This document shows, one piece after another, positions 1 through 4,700 of a stretch of 5,758 nucleotides of DNA. The notes under the pieces were generated by a model. It saw only the letters and a program-made list of their open reading frames with translations. It was not told the DNA's origin and ran no database searches. The stretch is taken from contig CAZVIH010000068.1 in assembly GCA_964627755.1 (NCBI GenBank), positions 1-5,758 of the forward strand, given 5' to 3'. The DNA is from B10-G9 sp964627755 (lineage in GTDB: Bacteria; Chloroflexota; Anaerolineae; Anaerolineales; UBA11858). Position 1 is the stretch's first letter, and every line of letters starts with the position of its first letter. Made by a program: the position numbers and the translations under genes.

Positions 1-18
1 ATATCCTCCAGTAGGGTT

Positions 19-54
19 AAAAGGAAATACTCCCCTGAATAATTCTGGGGAGTA
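19..54 (-). terminator. Rho-independent terminator downstream of the rhodanese gene
   Basis: The arms TACTCCCC (28-35) and GGGGAGTA (47-54) form a perfect 8-bp stem. The 11-base interior can add three more pairs (37-39 with 43-45) after one T-T mismatch. Read on the minus strand the stem is followed by TTTCCTTTT (27-19), a U-rich tail as expected of an intrinsic terminator; on the plus strand it is followed by A residues first. It lies about 100 bases past the rhodanese stop codon and would end that leftward transcript. Confidence 0.72.
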
Positions 55-123
55 AAAATTTTATACAGTTAGGATTATTCAGCACACCAGGATATTATGC
101 CGATCACTTTAAGACGGATATTC

Positions 124-151
124 CATCTTCGGTCTCCCGTCCCCCGTCTCT
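124..151. repeat. Degenerate heptanucleotide tandem repeat (4 units)
   Basis: On the plus strand four consecutive 7-mers read CATCTTC, GGTCTCC, CGTCCCC and CGTCTCT. Against a consensus CGTCTCC they match 5, 6, 6 and 6 of 7 positions. The array starts 7 bases beyond the rhodanese stop codon (158-160) and runs away from the gene. It resembles the short tandemly repeated heptamers known from intergenic DNA of filamentous cyanobacteria and some other bacteria. The array is short and degenerate and sits in a pyrimidine-rich stretch, so chance or simple-sequence drift is possible. Confidence 0.4.
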
Positions 152-173
152 TTCCCCCTACTCCCCTTCCCCC
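136..173 (-). other. Putative G-quadruplex tract spanning the rhodanese stop codon
   Basis: The minus strand has five G runs, of 5, 4, 5, 5 and 3 bases in the 5'-to-3' direction (173-169, 166-163, 158-154, 145-141, 138-136), separated by 2, 4, 8 and 2 bases. Because the rhodanese is on the minus strand, its mRNA would carry this tract, with the UAG stop between the second and third G runs. One 8-base loop is slightly longer than the usual 7-base limit for a canonical quadruplex, but the long runs leave freedom to slide. Confidence 0.45.
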
Positions 174-562
174 ACCTCATATCCATTCTGGATCCAGTTT
201 TTTAGGCCCCGGTCGAGGCTGTGGACCTGGTTAAATCCAGCACTTTCCAGTAAATAGACCGCCTGAAGGCTGCGGTTTCCAGTTCGACAGTAGACCAGGA
301 TGGTTTCGTCCTGGGGTAATTCCCCGTAACGAGAACCCAGCTGTTCGAGGGGGATCAAGGTAGCTCCCGGAATGTGGCTGTCTTGGTATTCATCAGGGGT
401 GCGGACATCAAGCACAAAAACGCCATCCTGGTAGAGCTGGTTGGCATCAGCAGCACTAATGATCAATTCCCCGGTGGCAGGTTTGGTTGTACAGGCCGTT
501 AAACCGGTCAATATCAAGATCAGAACCAGGATGGCAATGTGGAATCTAGTGGATCTTTTCAT
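158..562 (-). CDS. Rhodanese-domain lipoprotein (sulfurtransferase-like)
   Basis: This 134-residue protein has a signal segment and lipobox followed by one rhodanese domain. Residues 1-23 are a basic start (KRSTR) and a hydrophobic stretch ending LTAC, so Cys24 is the expected lipidated residue, anchoring the domain outside the cytoplasmic membrane. The rhodanese fold shows as VFVLDVRTPDEY (about 48-59), HIPGA (63-67) and the active-site loop CRTGNRS, with catalytic Cys92; the six-residue loop suits sulfane-sulfur rather than phosphate chemistry. The start was chosen at ATG 560-562 because AGAGGA (minus strand, 572-577) lies 9 bases upstream and gives a clean signal peptide; an upstream TTG at 637 would bury that signal. 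The gene is divergent from a metallo-beta-lactamase-fold hydrolase. The physiological sulfur donor and acceptor cannot be told; handling of extracytoplasmic sulfane sulfur is an inference. Confidence 0.9.
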   Translation of the reverse strand: MKRSTRFHIAILVLILILTGLTACTTKPATGELIISAADANQLYQDGVFVLDVRTPDEYQDSHIPGATLIPLEQLGSRYGELPQDETILVYCRTGNRSLQAVYLLESAGFNQVHSLDRGLKNWIQNGYEVGEGE

Positions 563-571
563 TGAGATTAT

Positions 572-577
572 TCCTCT
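572..577 (-). promoter_or_regulatory. Ribosome binding site of the rhodanese gene
   Basis: AGAGGA on the minus strand lies 9 bases before ATG 560-562. It decides the start against the TTG at 637, because only the ATG start has a Shine-Dalgarno and places the hydrophobic signal segment at the N-terminus. Confidence 0.65.
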
Positions 578-580
578 TAT

Positions 581-607
581 TTTTAGATATCTTAAACATA
601 TCTGTAA
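581..607. promoter_or_regulatory. Imperfect inverted repeat, possible operator between divergent genes
   Basis: The arms TTTTAGATAT (581-590) and ATATCTGTAA (598-607) are reverse complements at 8 of 10 positions, with a 7-base spacer. The inner six bases AGATAT/ATATCT match perfectly. The position, in the leader or promoter of the rhodanese gene and just upstream of the hydrolase promoter, suits a dimeric repressor acting on both genes. No regulator gene is present here and the sequence is AT-rich, so a chance palindrome is quite possible. Confidence 0.3.
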
Positions 608-625
608 GGGTATCATATTTTTCTC

Positions 626-654
626 CTGAGACCTCAATCGATCTATGCTATATT
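626..654 (+). promoter_or_regulatory. Sigma-70-type promoter positioned for a leaderless hydrolase mRNA
   Basis: A -35-like CTGAGA (626-631, four of six to TTGACA) and a -10-like TATATT (649-654, five of six to TATAAT) are separated by 17 bases. Only six bases (655-660) lie between the -10 hexamer and ATG 661, so transcription would begin at or next to the A of the start codon. The lack of any Shine-Dalgarno before 661 fits. An overlapping alternative -10, TATGCT (644-649), would give a leader of about five bases. Confidence 0.5.
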
Positions 655-660
655 ACCTCT

Positions 661-1350
661 ATGGAAACCTCAGATCAGATCGCTGTATTTCCTATTCCCA
701 TCCTCAATGTCAGGATCTTTTTAATCCCGGGCAAGGCTGGTTTTATCCTGGTGGATACAGGCATCCCATTCATGGAGGAGCGAATTTTCCACTCCCTAAA
801 CTCCAGGGGAGTCAAATTACAGGACATCAAGCTGATCCTGCTGACCCACGGTCACCTGGATCATATTGGCTGCCTGGCTTACCTTAAAAATGTTACAGGC
901 GCCAAAGTGATCTGCCATCAATCATTTGCTGAAAATCTTTCAAAGGGATCATATGAGAAAGCTGTTGCCAGAAAGGGTTTATGGAAAGTTTTTAATGACC
1001 CCCTCTCGCAGATCCTGGCCCGTGGTTTAAAACCAATCGAACCAGACTATACATTCGAGCATACCTTTGATCTCGCCAGCCTGGGATTCCAGGGAAAAAT
1101 GATCCATACACCTGGACACAGCCCCGGTTCTGCTTCAGTGATTTTGGAGGAAGGTATCTGTTTAATTGGGGATCTACTGCGAGAAACTAAGCCGGGGATT
1201 TATGATACAGGTCTTTTTTATAATGATCGTGAATTGATCATGGCTAGCTTAAATAATATCGCTGCCCATCAACCAGAGACCATCTACCTTTCACACGGCA
1301 CTACCTTAAACGGAGCAGAGCTGGCAACCTTCCTTGACCAAAATAGTTGA
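661..1350 (+). CDS. Metallo-beta-lactamase-fold hydrolase
   Basis: This 229-residue single-domain MBL-fold enzyme has a complete binuclear metal site: THGHLDH gives His63, His65, Asp67 and His68; TPGH gives His153; IGD gives Asp171; SHG gives His212. The early strand VDTG (Asp32) is also typical. Length and lack of a signal peptide fit a soluble cytoplasmic member of the glyoxalase II-like group. The substrate is not readable; thioesters, lactones and phosphoesters are all used in this fold. The ATG at 661 was chosen because the fold begins directly after it, whereas extension to the TTG at 562 would add a non-conserved segment overlapping the rhodanese start codon. There is no Shine-Dalgarno before 661, and a promoter placed for leaderless transcription precedes it. 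Divergence from a rhodanese suggests, weakly, a sulfur-related role; rhodanese and MBL-fold persulfide dioxygenases are often paired or fused. Confidence 0.9.
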   Translation: METSDQIAVFPIPILNVRIFLIPGKAGFILVDTGIPFMEERIFHSLNSRGVKLQDIKLILLTHGHLDHIGCLAYLKNVTGAKVICHQSFAENLSKGSYEKAVARKGLWKVFNDPLSQILARGLKPIEPDYTFEHTFDLASLGFQGKMIHTPGHSPGSASVILEEGICLIGDLLRETKPGIYDTGLFYNDRELIMASLNNIAAHQPETIYLSHGTTLNGAELATFLDQNS

Positions 1351-1986
1351 TCAAGCGTTAATTATTTTAGTCTTGTCACGGAGCTGTGTCCCCAGGCGGG
1401 CCAGGCCGTAAAACATCAGAACAGCCCCTACACCCAGATTGAGTATCTGTATCAACCTTGAAGGTATTACTACTTTCAGAAAAGACATCCCTGTAACCAT
1501 CAGTCCCAGAAAAACAAGAGTGGCCAGGCCCGCTGCAAAACCGAAGGGAATCAATTCTCGCTTTGAATATCCCTTTTCGACCGCCTTGCTGGTAAAAAGG
1601 CTGGTCCAGAAAATGATCGTTAGGGGACTTGAGATCGTCAGCAACAGCGTGGATAAGAAACTGGAGAAATATCTCTCTGCTCCAGGGAAGCTATCAGCAG
1701 GCAGAGATCCTCCTCCTGCTGACAGGACCATCAAAACGCCAAAGATAATCAGCACAATTGAACTGATCATACCCAGAAGATGTTTGTATTTTCCCTGCTC
1801 GATCAGCTTGCCCACCCCCAGGACCGCCAGGCTAATATACAGGTAATCTACCAGAACTGCAGCCAGAATGGCAAAAAAACCATCGATCAGGGATCGCTGG
1901 AGGGTCAGGTTCAGGATATAAAAGAACACCGGCCCGATCGCGAATTGCAAAATCAGGCCAGTGAGGAATCCATCCAGAAATATCAT
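1351..1986 (-). CDS. LysE-family transporter (amino-acid or metabolite exporter)
   Basis: This 211-residue membrane protein has six predicted spans at about residues 3-25, 37-59, 69-91, 107-131, 146-169 and 177-197. Features of the LysE/RhtB superfamily include the early GPVFF (18-22), VDYLYI at the second span (Asp47), and SSPLTIIFW (119-127) at the fourth, where relatives usually have an NP motif. The loop GGGSLPADSFPG (91-102) separates the two three-helix halves. Family members export amino acids or small solutes by proton antiport; the substrate here is unknown. The ATG at 1984-1986 is the first possible start because an in-frame TAA lies two codons upstream; no Shine-Dalgarno precedes it. 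It follows the second ABC permease by 19 bp on the same strand, so translational coupling in one operon is likely. Its stop codon abuts that of the convergent hydrolase. Confidence 0.85.
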   Translation of the reverse strand: MIFLDGFLTGLILQFAIGPVFFYILNLTLQRSLIDGFFAILAAVLVDYLYISLAVLGVGKLIEQGKYKHLLGMISSIVLIIFGVLMVLSAGGGSLPADSFPGAERYFSSFLSTLLLTISSPLTIIFWTSLFTSKAVEKGYSKRELIPFGFAAGLATLVFLGLMVTGMSFLKVVIPSRLIQILNLGVGAVLMFYGLARLGTQLRDKTKIINA

Positions 1987-2005
1987 CGGTTACAGAGAGG
2001 GAAGA

Positions 2006-2800
2006 TTAGATATACAAATCTCGCCTGGAATAAGTGATGTAAGCACCAGCGAGGGAAACTATGATAATTCCCAGTGATATCCAGAGATAAACTGGCTCAA
2101 TCCTGGATTCATGCAAGATTAAAGATGGATCAAAATACTTAAAGGGGGTTAGGTATTTAAGGAAATCCCACTCCTCTTTTAATCCCGCTATTACTGACAG
2201 GAAATAAGTCCCCAGCAGAATGGATATAGCCACAGACCCAGCCCGTTTGTGCTGTTTCATAACGCTTCCCAGGAAAACTCCGATAGATAGAAAAATGAAC
2301 TGCAGCAGCACCAGGACAGTCATGCCCTGAGTTAAGAAACGGTAATATTCCTGATCAGGATTATAGTTCCCGGCAACGACCCAGTTCATGCCCCAAGTAA
2401 CCAACGCCAGTATTAAGCAGTTGGTGAAGGCCGCAGCAGTTTTGGCTGTGATCAGGGTGCTGCGTTTCACAGGAAGAGTAAGCGCAAACTCGACTGTTTT
2501 ATCACGCTCTTCCTTGGAGATGATATCGCTGCCCCACATCACTGCGGCGATGCCCAGGATCAATCCCATAAAAGCATACATCACACCAAAAAAACCAACC
2601 ACAGTAGTGAGGTTAAAAGCGTTCATGTTAAACGAATCCAGCATCGCTGCTGGCATTGCATCCAGCACCTGGAGTATTTCCGGGTTTTCAGCATAGCCAG
2701 AAAATTTGGAAAATCCCACCACCACAAAAAAGACCACGATACCGCAATAGATCAGAAGTGATTTAAAATTGGCTTTCAGTTCTCTAAAATATATTCTCAT
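2006..2800 (-). CDS. ABC-2 type transporter permease, second paralogue
   Basis: This 264-residue integral membrane protein has six predicted spans, at about 15-33, 66-90, 120-143, 158-184, 186-206 and 236-257. The cytoplasmic segment between spans 2 and 3 carries SKEERDKT (95-102), then LPVKR (109-113) and ITAK (117-120). This SxEER...P..R pattern is typical of ABC-2 permeases of the NatB/bacitracin-exporter type, where the loop is thought to contact the ATPase. It is collinear with the permease encoded just upstream: EER at 97-99 versus 98-100, FDP at 223-225 versus 224-226, and GFFG in span 2 of both. The start ATG 2798-2800 has AAGGAG seven bases upstream. It should form a heterodimeric channel with its paralogue, driven by the ATPase of the same operon. 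The substrate is unknown; families like this export peptides, antibiotics or lipids. Confidence 0.9.
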   Translation of the reverse strand: MRIYFRELKANFKSLLIYCGIVVFFVVVGFSKFSGYAENPEILQVLDAMPAAMLDSFNMNAFNLTTVVGFFGVMYAFMGLILGIAAVMWGSDIISKEERDKTVEFALTLPVKRSTLITAKTAAAFTNCLILALVTWGMNWVVAGNYNPDQEYYRFLTQGMTVLVLLQFIFLSIGVFLGSVMKQHKRAGSVAISILLGTYFLSVIAGLKEEWDFLKYLTPFKYFDPSLILHESRIEPVYLWISLGIIIVSLAGAYITYSRRDLYI

Positions 2801-2820
2801 AATATTTCTCCTTCCGCCAG

Positions 2821-3624
2821 CTAGACTGCAGAAGCGACATTCCGTTTCTGGTACAGCAGATAGCTGGCAGGAATTGCGATCAAGATCACAGATACACTGA
2901 TCATCGCCAGCGGATAATTATAGGATCCATTATTGATTATGTAATTGGGGTCAAATTGAGTGAAAGGCGAGATGACCTCAAATGTATTCTCTCCTAACAT
3001 ATTTCCAAAAATGTTCAGAATATACATACCAAAGGCCAGCGCCATGGAAAGAGGAATAACACTGCGAACACGTTTCATCAGCAATGAAATCACCATCCCT
3101 ACTGCCAGAAAGAAGAGCTGGAAGATCACCACAGTACCGAGCACCATTACCAACGCATTGGTATCATAATCTCGCCCATCCCTGACCAGGTTGATCACAA
3201 AAAATGAACTGACCCAGACTGACAGATTCGTCACAGTCAGTGCCAGAAAAGCAGCCAATAATTTTGCGGTGAGGATTTTTCCCCGGCTGATCGGTTTTGG
3301 TAAAAGGAAATCAGCTGTCAGTTCACGCTCTTCAATGGAAAGCATGGAAAACCCATAGTTGGAGGCCTGAATGGCCAGGCAGATCTGGCAGAACAGGAAT
3401 ACTGCTCCGAAAAATCCCAGCAAAGTGCCGAAATTCATGTTGTTCATACCAAAAGCGATCAGCAGTTCTTCCGGGAAACTGCTCATAAGCCGAGTAATAT
3501 CTTCGGCCTCGACCGCAATAGTATTAAAGGCGGAAAAATAGATCAGGATAATCAGGAAGATAGCCACTGACCAGATCCCCGCCGATTTTAGATAGGATTT
3601 AAATTCATGGAAAAAAATATTCAT
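2821..3624 (-). CDS. ABC-2 type transporter permease, first paralogue
   Basis: This 267-residue membrane protein has six predicted spans, at about 17-36, 67-89, 121-145, 158-184, 188-210 and 238-258. The loop between spans 2 and 3 holds SIEERELT (96-103), KPISR (110-114) and ILTAK (117-121), the conserved pattern of ABC-2 permeases. Between spans 1 and 2 lies FPEELLIAFGMNN (50-62), and FDPNYII (224-230) precedes the last span. It starts at ATG 3622-3624, eight bases after the ATPase stop, with an AAGG core (3631-3634) overlapping that stop codon, so translation is probably coupled. The next gene is its paralogue. With that protein and the ATPase it should make one exporter. The family also resembles clostridial operons I recall with the same gene order, but I cannot name a substrate. 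Confidence 0.9.
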   Translation of the reverse strand: MNIFFHEFKSYLKSAGIWSVAIFLIILIYFSAFNTIAVEAEDITRLMSSFPEELLIAFGMNNMNFGTLLGFFGAVFLFCQICLAIQASNYGFSMLSIEERELTADFLLPKPISRGKILTAKLLAAFLALTVTNLSVWVSSFFVINLVRDGRDYDTNALVMVLGTVVIFQLFFLAVGMVISLLMKRVRSVIPLSMALAFGMYILNIFGNMLGENTFEVISPFTQFDPNYIINNGSYNYPLAMISVSVILIAIPASYLLYQKRNVASAV

Positions 3625-3632
3625 ATTGATCC

Positions 3633-4505
3633 TTACTCGTAATAGTGGATGAAAATTTCTTCCAGGGAGGGTTCCTCGATAATTACATCAGAGAGCTGCA
3701 TGCCGCTGATGATCTTGGTAACCTTGTTGATGTCACCTTTGTAGAAGAAACTCAGCACACCATTTTCGCGCTGCAAGTTGCTGATACCGTCAAATGAAAA
3801 GGCTTTTTCATCCAGATGATCAGCTTCCAGGCGGATTTTCTTGTAATTATCATGCTGCAGGCTTTTGATATTCTGGATATTGATAATCTTGCCTTCTTTA
3901 ATGATGGCAACCCGGCTGCAGAGGCGCTGTACTTCACCAAGGATATGGGAGGAGAAAAATACGGTCGCACCGCGCTGGTTCTCTTCCCGGATTAGATTGA
4001 AGAAATTTTGCTGCATGAGCGGATCCAGTCCTGCAGTGGGTTCATCCAGAATGATCAGTTTCGGCGAGTGTAACAATCCCTGAACGATGCCAACCTTCTT
4101 TTTGTTACCGTAGGACAAGTCGTCGATGCGGCGCTTCAGGTCCAGTTCCATTAAGTCGGAGAGTTCATACAACCGCTTGGTGCAATCCTTCTTGTAGAAG
4201 CTGGCGGAATATTTCAGCAGATCCAGCACCTTCATGCCCTCGTAATAAAAAACCTCGGAAGGCAGGTAGCCGATATCCTGGCGGATCTCAGGACCATATT
4301 TGATGCAGTCCTTGCCAAAGATCTTGGCTTCCCCGCTGGTGGGATAGATCAGCGACAGAAAGAGGCGGATGGTGGTGGATTTTCCAGCCCCGTTAGGTCC
4401 GATAAAACCAAAGATCTCGCCTTCATCGACGTTAAAGGAAACATCGATGATGCCTCTGGCTTTGCCGTAATACTTGGTAAGGTTATTGACTTCAATAATG
4501 CTCAC
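3633..4505 (-). CDS. ABC-2 type exporter ATP-binding protein
   Basis: This 290-residue protein is a complete ABC ATPase plus a C-terminal extension. Walker A is GPNGAGKST (36-44, Lys42), Walker B with its glutamate is LIILDEP (150-156, Asp154, Glu155), the D-loop follows at AGLD (158-161), and the switch histidine is His187 in FSSH. The ABC signature is LSYGN (130-134) instead of LSGGQ, and the Q-loop region reads YLPSE (80-84) with no glutamine; both are usual in this exporter subfamily, so not signs of inactivity. Residues from about 215 on form the mixed domain typical of BcrA/NatA-like proteins, ending EEPSLEEIFIHYY. The start is GTG (CAC on the plus strand, 4503-4505), supported by AAGGAG six bases upstream. 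It is first in a unit with two permeases and LysE, powered from the cytoplasmic face. The cargo is unknown. Confidence 0.93.
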   Translation of the reverse strand: MSIIEVNNLTKYYGKARGIIDVSFNVDEGEIFGFIGPNGAGKSTTIRLFLSLIYPTSGEAKIFGKDCIKYGPEIRQDIGYLPSEVFYYEGMKVLDLLKYSASFYKKDCTKRLYELSDLMELDLKRRIDDLSYGNKKKVGIVQGLLHSPKLIILDEPTAGLDPLMQQNFFNLIREENQRGATVFFSSHILGEVQRLCSRVAIIKEGKIINIQNIKSLQHDNYKKIRLEADHLDEKAFSFDGISNLQRENGVLSFFYKGDINKVTKIISGMQLSDVIIEEPSLEEIFIHYYE

Positions 4506-4511
4506 TGGTGG

Positions 4512-4517
4512 CTCCTT
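4512..4517 (-). promoter_or_regulatory. Ribosome binding site fixing the GTG start of the ATPase
   Basis: AAGGAG on the minus strand lies six bases before GTG 4503-4505. It is the strongest Shine-Dalgarno in the region and supports the non-ATG start, which also gives the family-typical N-terminus SIIEVNNLTKYYG. Confidence 0.75.
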
Positions 4518-4559
4518 CGCTTACAGTTTTCCTTCCAGGTTAATTTAAACACGGAGGTA

Positions 4560-4568
4560 ATTATACCA
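4560..4568 (-). promoter_or_regulatory. Extended -10 promoter of the ABC exporter operon
   Basis: On the minus strand TGGTATAAT is a perfect TATAAT (4565-4560) preceded by the TGn extension (4568-4566). No good -35 hexamer is found 16-18 bases upstream, where the sequence is AT-rich, which is usual for extended -10 promoters. Transcription would start near 4552-4554, giving a leader of about 47-50 bases before the GTG at 4505 and serving the ATPase, both permeases and LysE. Confidence 0.6.
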
Positions 4569-4608
4569 ATTACAAGCAGAAATATTTAAAATACCTCATC
4601 TTCTAATG

Positions 4609-4652
4609 GAACAAACAAGAGGGCTGATAAAAATCAACTCTCTTGTTTGTTC
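4609..4652 (-). terminator. Long hairpin terminator after the secreted-protein gene
   Basis: GAACAAACAAGAG (4609-4621) and CTCTTGTTTGTTC (4640-4652) are perfect 13-bp inverted repeats. Inside, TGAT (4625-4628) pairs with ATCA (4633-4636) round an AAAA loop, so the whole stem is close to 20 bp with about one mismatch. On the minus strand the descending arm ends in TTGTTTGTT, an integrated U-rich tail, and starts with an A-rich arm, as in many intrinsic terminators. It lies 48 bases past the stop of the gene on its right and 40 bases upstream of the ATPase operon's -10, so it insulates the two units. It is nearly symmetric and may act in both directions. Confidence 0.7.
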
Positions 4653-4700
4653 TGATTATTCATATCCCCCCATTGTAATTTTCATGCAAGATGATTAAAC

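Noticed and set aside
4..9. Minus-strand TGGAGG as a ribosome binding site for a further gene to the left
   Set aside because: The spacing to the edge is suitable, but no start codon or coding sequence lies inside the window, so it cannot be supported.
612..617. Minus-strand TATGAT as the -10 of the rhodanese promoter
   Set aside because: No acceptable -35 lies 16-18 bases upstream and there is no TG extension; other AT-rich hexamers nearby are equally good.
441..629. Plus-strand open frames opposite the rhodanese gene, and similar ones opposite LysE, the permeases, the ATPase and the surface protein
   Set aside because: They lie antisense to clear genes and show no recognisable domain or Shine-Dalgarno-supported start; they are by-products of the coding frame on the other strand.
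563..637. N-terminal extension of the rhodanese to TTG 637
   Set aside because: It would put 25 residues in front of a clear lipoprotein signal and ignore the Shine-Dalgarno that fits ATG 560-562.
562..660. N-terminal extension of the hydrolase to TTG 562
   Set aside because: It would overlap the start codon of the divergent rhodanese, has no Shine-Dalgarno, and adds residues with no resemblance to MBL-fold proteins. The ATG at 661 starts just before the fold.
4506..4700. Riboswitch or small RNA in the region upstream of the ATPase
   Set aside because: The only strong structure is the terminator hairpin, which lies upstream of the promoter rather than in the approximately 50-base leader; the leader itself shows no stable hairpin or known aptamer motif.
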